Assembly (NCBI GenBank): GCA_023935145.1
Contig: CM043700.1
Span: forward strand, 63,816,620-63,880,619
Length of the DNA stretch: 64,000 bases
Source: Bretschneidera sinensis
Taxonomy: Eukaryota > Streptophyta > Magnoliopsida > Brassicales > Akaniaceae
Direction: 5' to 3'
This document shows positions 55,922 through 64,000 of the stretch, in pieces; within the stretch, counting starts at the first letter, position 1; the number at the start of each line of letters is the position of its first letter. Made by a program: the position numbers and the translations under genes. The notes under the pieces were generated by a model that was not told where the DNA came from, did not search any database, and saw nothing but the letters and a program-made list of their open reading frames with translations.

Positions 55922-57278
55922 TGTTGTGATTTTTAAATTACTCGCAAGCGCACGAATCATTTGCAATATAGTGTTGTGCAAGTGCGAGGTCGAATCCACA
56001 GGGAATGCGATGTGAACATAGCTTTTTATCTAAACTAACCTTATTTTAACCTAGTTCTGAATTGTGAATTATATTTTTGCAAAACAAATATAAACTAAAC
56101 TAAACTAAATTGATTTAATAACTAATGATGAAAACACTAAGGTTTCAGAATCCACCCAACCAAAGTAAAGCATATATCTTTATGTTCTATATAAAAAAAT
56201 AATCTATCTAACATTCCATGAATCCAACAAAAAACAACGAATATCCCAATTAAACCAAAAGCATCCAATGTATCCGCTTTTAACAAATCACAAAGGAAAT
56301 CCAATTTAATCGAAAAAGATTCAATGTATCCATCGGATGAAACACACAGAATATCCAACAGAACAATTAAAAACTATCAATTGTAAGAATTTACTCAAAC
56401 AATTGAAATAGAACATTTAAACTAAACATATCAGAATTGTATAAACATATCTGACAATATAATGCTAAACAATGGAGAGACTTTATCTTCAACCTTAGCT
56501 GAAGATTTTAGCCACCCATTATCATGAAACTAAATTTCACAATAAACAGTGCTAAGCATTAAAAACTGGAAAAGAATTAAAACTAACTGTACATTGGGAG
56601 AAATTTCACACGCTGTTGGGCAGCACTTCCCCCGGTGGTGGCAAAAGCCCTTAGGAGATCTACTAGAATGCTAGTAGAAATCCACCAGACTGGACACTGA
56701 ATAATGAGGTGAGATAGTGTTTATATAAGGGAATTCTCGGAGTACAATGAGCTGAAAATTCGATGTGGGATACTACCTCTTTGCGATCGATCGCAAGTCT
56801 GTTGCGATCGATCCCAGCGTGGTACGATGCAATGCATCTAGCGCGCTGTAAGTGTTTCCTATCTGATGTGGGATATGCGAGTCAACTGCGATCGATCGCA
56901 GCCTTGTTGCACTCGAGTGCATCACAGTGCACTGCAATATATATGCAGTATCAAAAGTTTCCTTTCCAATGTGGGATGTGCGAGTCACTTGCGATCGATC
57001 GCAAGTCTTGTGCGCTCGAGCGCAGGTGCGATTGATCTCATGCCATGTGCGCATGATCGCAGGTGCGATCGATCGCACGTCCTGTGCGCTCGATCGCACT
57101 AGGCATCCTCAACTTTTTCTCTTTAAGCCCTGAAGTTTCCACATTGCTTCATTTTATTCCAATACCTATAAAAACACAGAAAACACAGAAAATAGATAAA
57201 ATAGCACAAAATAACATAATTAAGAACTCAACAAATGTAAACTAAGAGGCTAAAGCATGTAATATTTAGCACTCATCA
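55922..57278 (-). repeat. Athila-4 5' LTR
   Basis: 1,357 bp. TATATAAA on the minus strand at 56720-56727. The palindrome cluster at about 56780-57105 is a partly decayed version of the one in the other LTR (for example GCGATCGATCCC). Confidence 0.92.
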
Positions 57279-57291
57279 TACTTAAGCGCAT

Positions 57292-57310
57292 TTCCCTGGC
57301 AACGGCGCCA
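57292..57310 (-). other. Gypsy-3 primer-binding site
   Basis: Minus strand TGGCGCCGTTGCCAGGGAA, five bases inside the truncated 5' LTR at 57316. It is separated from the gypsy-3 gag by Athila-4. Confidence 0.88.
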
Positions 57311-57315
57311 AAATT

Positions 57316-57649
57316 TGATTACGCTCAAACTAACACGAGATTATTGTGTATAGCTGAGGTGTCGATCCCACAAGGAAAGCGAACTACAAGAGAAAGTGTA
57401 AACCTTAACACCAAATGATGAAATTCAAATTAGTGAATCTTTGTTTTACGACTGAAATTATATGAGAGAGTTGTGAAAATATGACGAAGGATTCAAAAAA
57501 GAAATAACAAGGTTCCAGGAATCCTTCCTAAGTTCGTTGCCTTATTCTTATCTTAACTCAATTATTACACTCTAATGTAATTGCTACAAATTACTCTTTA
57601 ATTCCAATTCAAACACACATGACCTATCTTATAAATTATCAAGAAGCGA
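57316..57649 (-). repeat. Gypsy-3 5' LTR, truncated
   Basis: Starts TGATTACGCTC and matches 39688 onward for about 334 bp, with a deletion of about 70 bp relative to it near 57560. The match stops after CAAGAAGCGA, so the outer two thirds (U3) and the outer target duplication are lost. Confidence 0.85.
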
Positions 57650-58818
57650 AAATGTGTTTTCTGTATTTTTATAGGTTTTTGGAGAAAATGGAGCGTTATG
57701 GAAATTTCTGGCTTAAAAAGCAAATCTTGGAAAATCTGGTGTCTTCCTAGTGTCATCGAGCACAAAGATCTGCGATCGAGCGCAATAGCGATCAAGCGCC
57801 CATGCCAAGATCGAGCGCACCTACGCTTGTGCGCGCAAGAAGAAGGCTCGAGCGCACCAGTCTGTGATCGAGCGAACACATGCATCAGTGAAACATTAAA
57901 ACGGCAGAACCTATTTTGGACAGTAGTGTAGGGTTTTGTTTTGCGAGTTTAGGGTTTCCAGATGTTTCTAAACCTTATAGATGGCCTGTAAACACAGAAA
58001 GAGGGAGGAGAATTCGAAGAGAGATTTTGGAGATGAATTGACGACTCTTCTCCATAGTATTTTTGGGTTTAATCTTCTCCTTTTATTTTATTTTATGAAG
58101 ATGTTTAACATCAAACTCAAATGTAACTAGTTTACTAGTAAGGGCTCGATTGAAGCTCTAATTATGTTTACTCAATAATTCAGTATTGGCACCTTTGCAA
58201 TAGTTATATTATGATGCTTAACTTGATTAATGCCTGTTTTCTTGATTCCTAATATGTGTTTGCCTGATCAACATATGCATGTGGTATGGACTAGTTAGTT
58301 AAATCAATTTGGATGATCAAGTCCTGGGTTTAACAATAGTAACAAAAGAAATCCACGCCAGGTTCTAGAGTTAATCAACATGGGAAACCGAGAGTATATA
58401 CCATGCCCTAGGTCTCATGTGTTTGTTGATTTGTTCAGATATTATGTTTTCTTAGAGAACAACTTAGTATACATCATGCTAAATCTTTTAAGAAAGAAAA
58501 GAGTTAGAGTATACATCATGCCCTTAGGTTGACAAACATTAGGTATTCATGACGTGATTAAAGCCTTAGAAAATTATTTTGTTGTGGTAGCATGATTAGT
58601 GGTGGATATCAAGTTCTTACGCTTTTATCATTATCGATCCAAACTCAATATTTATTTCTCTCGTTTTATATTGCGAATTTAATTCTAAATCAAAATTTAC
58701 CAATCCCCGTGGATATGATTTCGCATTTGCACACTATACTACTATTTTGACCTTGTGCACTTGCAAGTAAAACCATTCAATTATTTCCTTATTAATTTAG
58801 GTAGATTTTTGTACAACA
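57650..58818 (+). repeat. LTR remnant related to Athila-4, plus strand
   Basis: The start resembles the reverse complement of the Athila-4 LTR interior (TTTTTATAGGTTTTTGGAG, GCTTAAAAAGC), with a block of ATCGAGCGC-type words at 57765-57870. The end (CCCCGTGGATATGATTTCGC, then GTGCACTTGCAAGTAA, about 58818) has the Athila LTR 3' look. It lacks its first ~90 bp, and no internal region follows. Confidence 0.65.
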
Positions 58819-59182
58819 CTACTTCTAGTGGCTGAGGTTCCCATATGTTTTTTTTCCTGTTCTTTTCTTTTGGAAATTGGTGTGTAGGTAGGACTCCATT
58901 TCCATTCGTTAGATATTTCTTTTTCCTTCTTATTCCTTCCCCTTCTAAAATATACAAATAGAAAAGGGGGAATTAACCTCGCAATAACAAAAGAAAAAAA
59001 ATGGAGTAATAATTTAGCTAAAATGACAATACATAGGGTCAGGTCTTAGGAGACCTTGCACAATTTTGACCTATAAACAATCATTCATGTTAGCACATGG
59101 GATGACTTCGATATATTAACTATACACATGTAACATTCACTTTCATATCCGTCGGTGCATTGTTTTCACACACTTTCCGTGT
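58819..59182. other. Spacer, no gene seen
   Basis: AT-rich sequence with no supported feature between the LTR remnant and the MITE. Confidence 0.5.
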
Positions 59183-59438
59183 TAGGGATGACAATTTGGG
59201 ACATGACATGTGAACCCGACACGACACAAAATAAAAAGTGTTAGTGTTGAGTATAATCGAGTTCATGTCAACAGGATTATGACACGAAAAAATTGTGTCG
59301 TGTTATGGGTTAACCCGCCAACCCAAAATGACAAGATAAAATCATGGTTCTTATGGGCCGTGTTGACACGATTATGACCTATGACCTGTTTATAACCCAT
59401 TTAAAAAATTTGTCTATTACTTAAAAAAAAAATCTTAA

Positions 59439-59470
<32 letters not shown>

Positions 59471-60017
59471 CGAAAATAAACCATAATTCTTATTTTCACC
59501 ACATTACAAACACAAAACACTCTCTCACAGACACACTCAATAGCGGCGCATCACAAAGTCTACAGACTCTCTCCTCTCTCCCAATATGGATGATAGTTGA
59601 TAAGATAATGTTTATGTTATTAATTAGACTTTTTTTATGTGTATTTGGATCATGAATATGTTGGAATTTGGATTATGAATAATTAGATGGATGGTTATGT
59701 AATATAACTTATATTTGTTTATGTAATAAACATGCCGTGTTTGGTTAATCGTGTCAAGTTGTCGTGTTTAACATGTTAGGTGTTTCATGTCGGGTTGTTG
59801 TGTTTGACAAATTAGTCGTGTTAGGTTTAACACGACCAGTTTACTAAACGGGTTAAATGTGTCATGTTGTGTTACCCGTTTAATAAATAGGTTATGTTAG
59901 TGTTAAGTTTTCTTGACACGATTAATAATCGTGTCGTGTTTGTGTCGATCTATTTAGTGTTATACCCAATTTCGACACGACACGTACACGATCTGTCAAC
60001 CCAAATCGCCACCCCTA
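59183..60017. mobile_element. hAT-like MITE
   Basis: 835 bp. Left end TAGGGATGACAATTTGGG; the right end, reverse-complemented, is TAGGGGTGGCGATTTGGG (15 of 18 match). Flanks TTCCGTGT (59175-59182) and ATCCGTGT (60018-60025) are an 8-bp target duplication with one mismatch. The ends are rich in CGTGTCGTGTT-like subterminal words in both orientations. No transposase frame. A short TA run lies near 59449-59470. Confidence 0.78.
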
Positions 60018-60178
60018 ATCCGTGTAACTTTTGTTGAAAAAGTCACTTATTGTGGTATAAAATATTTAAGATCAAATCCTATTCACACCAAAAATTAAGG
60101 AATAATAATGAGAGAGAGCTACCTCTCATTGTATATATATAAAAATGAGGTGAGGATCCTCTCTAATAATTCAAGAAA
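60018..60178. other. Short spacer before copia-3
   Basis: AT-rich, with a TATATATATAAAAATG word near 60132. No feature supported. Confidence 0.4.
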
Positions 60179-60500
60179 AATTCCTTCTGTAACATTTTCC
60201 CGAATGAAATGATACCGAACATCCATATGCTTAGTCCTCTCATGGAACACCTAATTTTTACACAAATGCAACGCACTTTGGCTATCTAAATACACCACCA
60301 CCTGCTCTTTTAGGACCTTTAACTCTTCCAACAACCATTTACACCATATAACCTCCTTGCTACTATATACTCTGCTTCGGTTGTTGAAAGTGCTACCACC
60401 GGCTGCAACTAAGCCTTCCAACTTATACAACATCCGTTTAAGTTGAAGAAGTATGAGGTAATCGATCTTCTCTTATCCCAGTCTGCTTCATAGTCTGAAT
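60179..60500 (-). pseudogene. Copia-3 RNase H remnant
   Basis: Words SITSYFFNLNGCC-like, LVAAGGSTFNN (family ALSTTEAEY region, damaged), VIWCKWLLEELKVLKEQVVVYLDSQSALHLCKN, then a stop, VFHERTKHMDVRYHFIRENVTEG. The second Asp of YSDN/YLDS is kept. Cut at its left end. Confidence 0.8.
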
Positions 60501-60516
60501 CTGCATAACTTTATGA

Positions 60517-61560
60517 CTAGAGGGACTTACCCCTCTTCTTGTAAACAAGCCCCACATCTGACCTTCCCTTCAAATACCTCAGCAACCACTTCACCCCAAG
60601 CCAATGCTCCTTTTCGGGATTACTCATAAACCTGCTGAGAACACTAATGGTATGAGAAATGTTAGGTCTAGTGCTTACCATGGTCAACATGACTGATCCA
60701 ACCGCACTAGAGTAAGGGACTTTTTCCATTTATTTCTTCTCCTCATCTGATCTAGGACATTGATCATTGGAGAACTTGAAATGACAAGCAAAGGGAATTT
60801 TTACTGGTTTACCATCTTCCATAGAGAACTTAGACACCATCTTTTCTATGTAAGAAGTCTGAAAAACCTTCAACTTGTTTCTCTACCTTTCCCGGATTAT
60901 ACTCATCCAAAGGATCTTTTGAGCATGACCAAGATCCTTCATCTCAAACTCTGAACTGAGTTAAGACTTCAACCTTTTTATCCTCTCGTTGTTGCTACCA
61001 ACTAATAGCATATCATCAACATAGATAAGGATAATCACCATTCTTTCCACCTTGTGACCTTTGTAGTACAAGCACGAATCATAGTAGCTCCTCATGAAAC
61101 CCAAGCTAGTTACAAAGGAATCGAACCTCTTATTCCACTGTCGTGGTGATTGCTTTAGGCCATAGAGAGATTTCTTCAATTTTCACACCAAATCCCCCTG
61201 CCTTCCTTTCTCATAGCCTTTGGGTTGTCTCATGTAGATGGTCTCATCAAGCTCTCCATATAAGAACATTGTCTTCACATCCATTTGCTCAATCTCCAAA
61301 TTAAATTGGTCCACCATATCTAACACTATCCTTATCGTATTGTATTTCACAACCGGTGAGAAAATTTCTGTGAAATCTATGCCTTCTCTTTATGTGAACC
61401 CCTTCGCCACCAGCCTAGCCTTATACTAGACTTTTTCCCTTGGAGTGTTTCCTTCTTTGATCTTGTAAATCCACTTACAATCTATAATTCTCTATTTTTC
61501 TGGTTTAGACACCAATTCCCAAGAGTTGTTATTCCTCAAAGAATGCATTTTCTCCTGCAT
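60517..61560 (-). pseudogene. Copia-3 reverse transcriptase
   Basis: RVT_2 in several frames. N-terminal part with MDVKTMFLYGELDETIYMRQPKGY, then LKKSLYGLKQSPRQWNKRFD, an intact IYVDDMLLVG active-site box (61179-60961), and the C-terminal KVPYSSAVGSVMLTMVSTRPNIS with WLLRYLKG (60517-60729). Frame breaks occur near 61190 and between 60730 and 60960. Confidence 0.87.
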
Positions 61561-61997
61561 AGCTAGCTTCCATCTTCACGAATCCTTATATCCCATGGCA
61601 TCAATGTAAGTTTTTGGTTCATAGTTGATTATCCCTCCTTCTGAATAAGGAGCTGCTGCAATAACAACCGCAAAACCATATCTCAAAGGTAGTCTGATCT
61701 GCCTTCTTTCTCGGTCTTTGGTGAGCTAATAATCATTCTGATTTGCTGCATCATCTCCTTCTTGTTCAGCCTCCTCTTGAGTGTCTTGAGCTTAGCCTTC
61801 ATCAATGGGCTCTACCTGATCTGAACCCTCTTGCCTTCCTTACTCTACCTGAACTGAATTTTCTTTGATGCTATGCTCCACATAAACCGGGCTGGTTTGC
61901 TCACTTTCCCCTGCAGGGTTAGTTTTCTCCAAATACGGAAATAATAGCTCATTAAATATGAAATCCCTACTTATTATGAGTTTAGTTCCTTTTGGCT
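61561..61997 (-). pseudogene. Copia-3 integrase-RT linker
   Basis: Acidic, low-conservation linker between integrase and RT, with stops. The region at about 61930-61990 gives an FDELLFPY-like word, expected shortly after the integrase C-terminus. Confidence 0.5.
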
Positions 61998-62777
61998 CTA
62001 AGGTCCACAACCTATACCCTTAATCCCTTCACCATATCCTAGAAACATACACTTCTTAGACCTTGGGCTAAGTTTATCATCCTTTTGATGTGCAAACGCA
62101 GCACATCCAAAAGTCTTAAGGTTGCTTAACTCAGGGGGTTTTCCACTCCACATCTCCTCGGGACTCTTAAGGTCCAAAGCTCTATAGGGTGATCTATTAA
62201 CCAAATATGCAGCAGTAGACACAGCTTCCCTCCAAAAACACTTAGGTAAACTGGAGCCAATAATCATGCACCTAACCTTGTCCAAAAGGGTCTTATTCAT
62301 CCTCTCAGCAACTTCATTTTATTGAGGGGTTTTCACAATCGTTCTATGTCTTAGAATCCCATTTAACTCACAAAATTTGTCAAATTCCTTATTGCAAAAT
62401 TCTAAGCCATTATCGGTTCTCAAAACCTTAACTACCTTGCCCGTTTGAGTTTCTAGCAACTTTTTCCACACCACAAACTTATTCAAAGCATCCAATTTAT
62501 TTTTAAACAATTAAACCCAAACCTTTCTAGAATAGTCATCAATCAAAGAAAGAAAGTAAAGATTACCTCCTTGTGTTGTTGTTCTTGATGGCCCCCAAAG
62601 ATCGACATGAATGTAGTTAAGAATATCCTTTGATTTGTGCACTCCGGTGTTGAAGCTAACCCGATGTTGCTTCCTAAGAACACAACTCTCATAGAAATCA
62701 AGTTTTTCTCCCTTGTCACCATCAAGTAAACCATCCTTGCTGAGAACTTGCAGCCCCTTTTTGCTGATATGTCCCAA
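61998..62777 (-). pseudogene. Copia-3 GAG-pre-integrase and integrase
   Basis: GHISKKGLQVLS, then FYESCVLRKQHRVSF (the first Cys of the usual CxxC is Tyr), HVDLWGPS (first Asp), LIDDYSRKVWV and a stop, RTDNGLEFCN (second Asp intact), then TPQ, stop, NEVAERMNKTLLDK (Glu present after the stop), KCFWREAVSTAAYLVNRSP and KKCMFLGYGEG. All three acidic residues remain but nonsense codons split the domain. Confidence 0.86.
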
Positions 62778-62779
62778 GC

Positions 62780-63505
62780 AATTGTGCTAAAGAACCACCT
62801 TATCAATCTCAGCCATTAAGCTTGCTGCTTGATCCTTGATGTCCGTCTCTCCAATCATCTCATAGAGACCATCCTTTATTGCTGTTATGATCACTATAAA
62901 AGATCCCTTGGTTATCTTGATCTTTCATCCCTCTGCCTTGTATATGTATTTATGGAATCTAGTTGCCCCAGTGAGATCAAATTTCTTCTCAAATCCAGAA
63001 GATATCTCACATTCCGCAGCAGCCTTGTAACTCCATCAAACATCCTAAATTGGATGTCTCCTATGCCCCTCACTTGGCAAGAAGTATTGTTCCCCAAGAA
63101 AACCTTTCCTTCATTGGTTTCCTTGAAATTCTTGAACCAATCACAGTGAGGACACATATGATAAGTGCACCCGGAATCCAAGATCTATTTCTCGCTACTT
63201 TGTCTTTCGCTCACATTTGAGCACACAACAAAAACATCATCATCTTGCTGTTCTCCCTTGGCAATCGAAGCCTCTCTGTTTTTGGTATGGCTTCTTCCTT
63301 TCTCATCCCTTATCATCTTCTTGCAATCTCTCTTGAAATGGCCCTCCTTATTGTAGTAGTAGCATCGCTTTCCTCCAAACTTCAGTTTAGAATGCGATCT
63401 TCCATGGCTTTGTCCTCTACCTTTTGGTTGGTCCCGGTAGTTTCCATAGTTGTTGCTGCAATTTCGAGTTGCAGGCCATTTCTCTAATGTATAGACCTTC
63501 TCCAC
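62780..63505 (-). pseudogene. Copia-3 zinc knuckle and protease
   Basis: The knuckle reads CYYYNKEGHFKRDC, so the second Cys of CCHC is Tyr (copia-2 has CCNC). The protease word ILDSGCTYHMCPH follows a TAG that replaces the Trp seen in copia-2. FLGNNTSCQVRGIGDIQFRM continues the protease. The C-terminal part shifts frame near 62930. Confidence 0.82.
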
Positions 63506-64000
63506 TTGATCCTTCCCTCATCTTGGCTTTGAAATCGTGAGCCCTTATAGCATTAATCACAATTTCTTTGGTTAATGTATTTCTTCCATATTCAATAGCA
63601 TTAATCAAGCTTTCAAAACAATCGGGAAGAGAATTCAACAATATAACAGCCAATTATTCATCTAGGAATTTTATACTACAACTATCCAAATCTTGAACTA
63701 GTTTACTAAACACATCAAGATTATCTTGCAACTCTTTATTAAGATCCATTTTAAAAGCAAAGATATGTTTTAGAAGATAGATTTTATTAGGGAGAGTTTT
63801 GGTAAGAAACAACTCATCTAGTTTCTTCCAAATGACAACTGGATCTTTCGAATCTCCACATTCCCTTGTCACACTATCCAACACGTGTAGAAAGATAGTG
63901 TTATACACTATCTTCTTCATCTCATTCCGCTGGAGCTCCGTGATACTTGCTGGAAAATCATCGTCTTCTCCAATCACCAAGTCCACCTTTTGTTACATAA
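63417..64000 (-). pseudogene. Copia-3 gag, cut by the window edge
   Basis: UBN2-like gag: IGEDDDFPASITELQRNEMKK, IWKKLDELFLTKTLPNKIYLL, VILLNSLPDCFESLINAIEYGRNTLTKEIVINAIRAHDFKAKM. Equivalent to 37850-38360 of copia-2, and the Gln codon lost there (KLVQDL) is intact here. A stop follows FLDE at about 63654 and a frame change occurs near 63430. The start codon is outside the window. Confidence 0.82.

Larger units (their letters stand above)
51600..57278 (-). mobile_element. Athila-4: internally deleted Athila-like element with TACTT duplications
   Basis: 5,679 bp, LTRs of 1,352 and 1,357 bp (TGTT...TCATCA) flanked by TACTT at 51595-51599 and 57279-57283. It is inserted in the gypsy-3 leader, between its PBS and gag. 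Inside are PPT, a 1.3-kb non-coding 3' part, a single mostly open frame (54280-55743) and PBS. The gag N-terminus, protease, most of RT, RNase H and integrase are gone, so it is a non-autonomous derivative. Confidence 0.93.
39688..57649 (-). mobile_element. Gypsy-3: large Athila/Tat-like Ty3 element hosting two insertions
   Basis: 3' LTR 39688-41047, PPT, long 3' region with an extra ORF, then integrase, RNase H, RT, protease and gag up to 51492, 5' leader, PBS (57292-57310) and a truncated 5' LTR (57316-57649). Nested inside are a copia 3' fragment (44700-46138) and Athila-4 (51600-57278). The RT signature (WVSPTQVV, FMDDLTVFG), the PBS type and the ORF between pol and LTR place it in the Athila/Tat lineage. 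Many stops; non-functional. Confidence 0.88.
60179..64000 (-). mobile_element. Copia-3, 5' part continuing past the window
   Basis: Minus strand gag, protease, integrase, RT and RNase H in copia order, close to copia-2 in sequence. The left end breaks inside RNase H (NVTEG) at about 60179. The right end leaves the window inside gag, so its 5' LTR is not visible. Its missing C-terminus is probably the tail at 39508-39687. Confidence 0.87.

Overview
This window is plant nuclear DNA, almost certainly from a eudicot. The evidence is AT-rich intergenic sequence, Ty1/copia elements primed by initiator tRNA-Met, a Tekay/Del-type chromovirus, Athila/Tat-type Ty3 elements with a TGGCGCCGTTG primer site, a plant LINE whose ORF1 carries a DUF4283-like domain and a CCHC knuckle, a plant En/Spm-type transposase pseudogene and a hAT-like MITE. 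The species cannot be named from this sequence. I found no convincing host gene, tRNA, rRNA or CRISPR array. Essentially everything recognisable is a mobile element, mostly broken and nested.

Layout. 1-10764: three tandem copies (two full, one cut by the window edge) of a 4,504-bp chimeric unit made of half a copia element (copia-1), its 1,530-bp LTR, 108 bp of flank and the tip of the adjacent gypsy LTR. 10646-19511: a complete chromovirus, gypsy-1, minus strand, with TTTAT target duplications. 19517-26010: old LINE remnants, a probable solo LTR, an RNase H pseudogene, a 22-bp minisatellite and a multi-exon transposase pseudogene; 490 bp of that pseudogene, intron included, is repeated at 26444-26933. 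26934-30898: a copia LTR fragment abutting a LINE with an open ORF1 and a truncated ORF2. 30899-36395: gypsy-2, a decayed relative of gypsy-1, holding a solo copia LTR (33830-34902, CCTTC duplications). 36396-39687: the head of one copia element and the tail of another sharing a single LTR (copia-2). 39688-57649: a large Athila-like element, gypsy-3, with a Transposase_32-type ORF between pol and the 3' LTR. A copia 3' fragment (44700-46138) and a second, heavily deleted Athila-like element, Athila-4 (51600-57278, TACTT duplications), are nested in it. 57650-60178: an LTR remnant on the plus strand and a hAT-like MITE. 60179-64000: copia-3, cut by the right edge.

How it fits together. Nearly all elements with coding sequence read on the minus strand. 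Target duplications give an order for some events: gypsy-1 landed beside copia-1 before the tandem amplification, because every unit carries a piece of its LTR, and Athila-4 landed between the PBS and gag of gypsy-3. Every LTR element whose integrase region is visible shows damage to it, by deletion, a changed catalytic or zinc residue, or a nonsense codon. Across several unrelated LTR families, a compact CpG-rich block with palindromic or repeated words sits upstream of a TATA box inside an otherwise AT-rich LTR. The most notable structures are the tandem array, the recurrent CpG blocks, and the deletion derivatives that keep long reading frames across their deletion joints.
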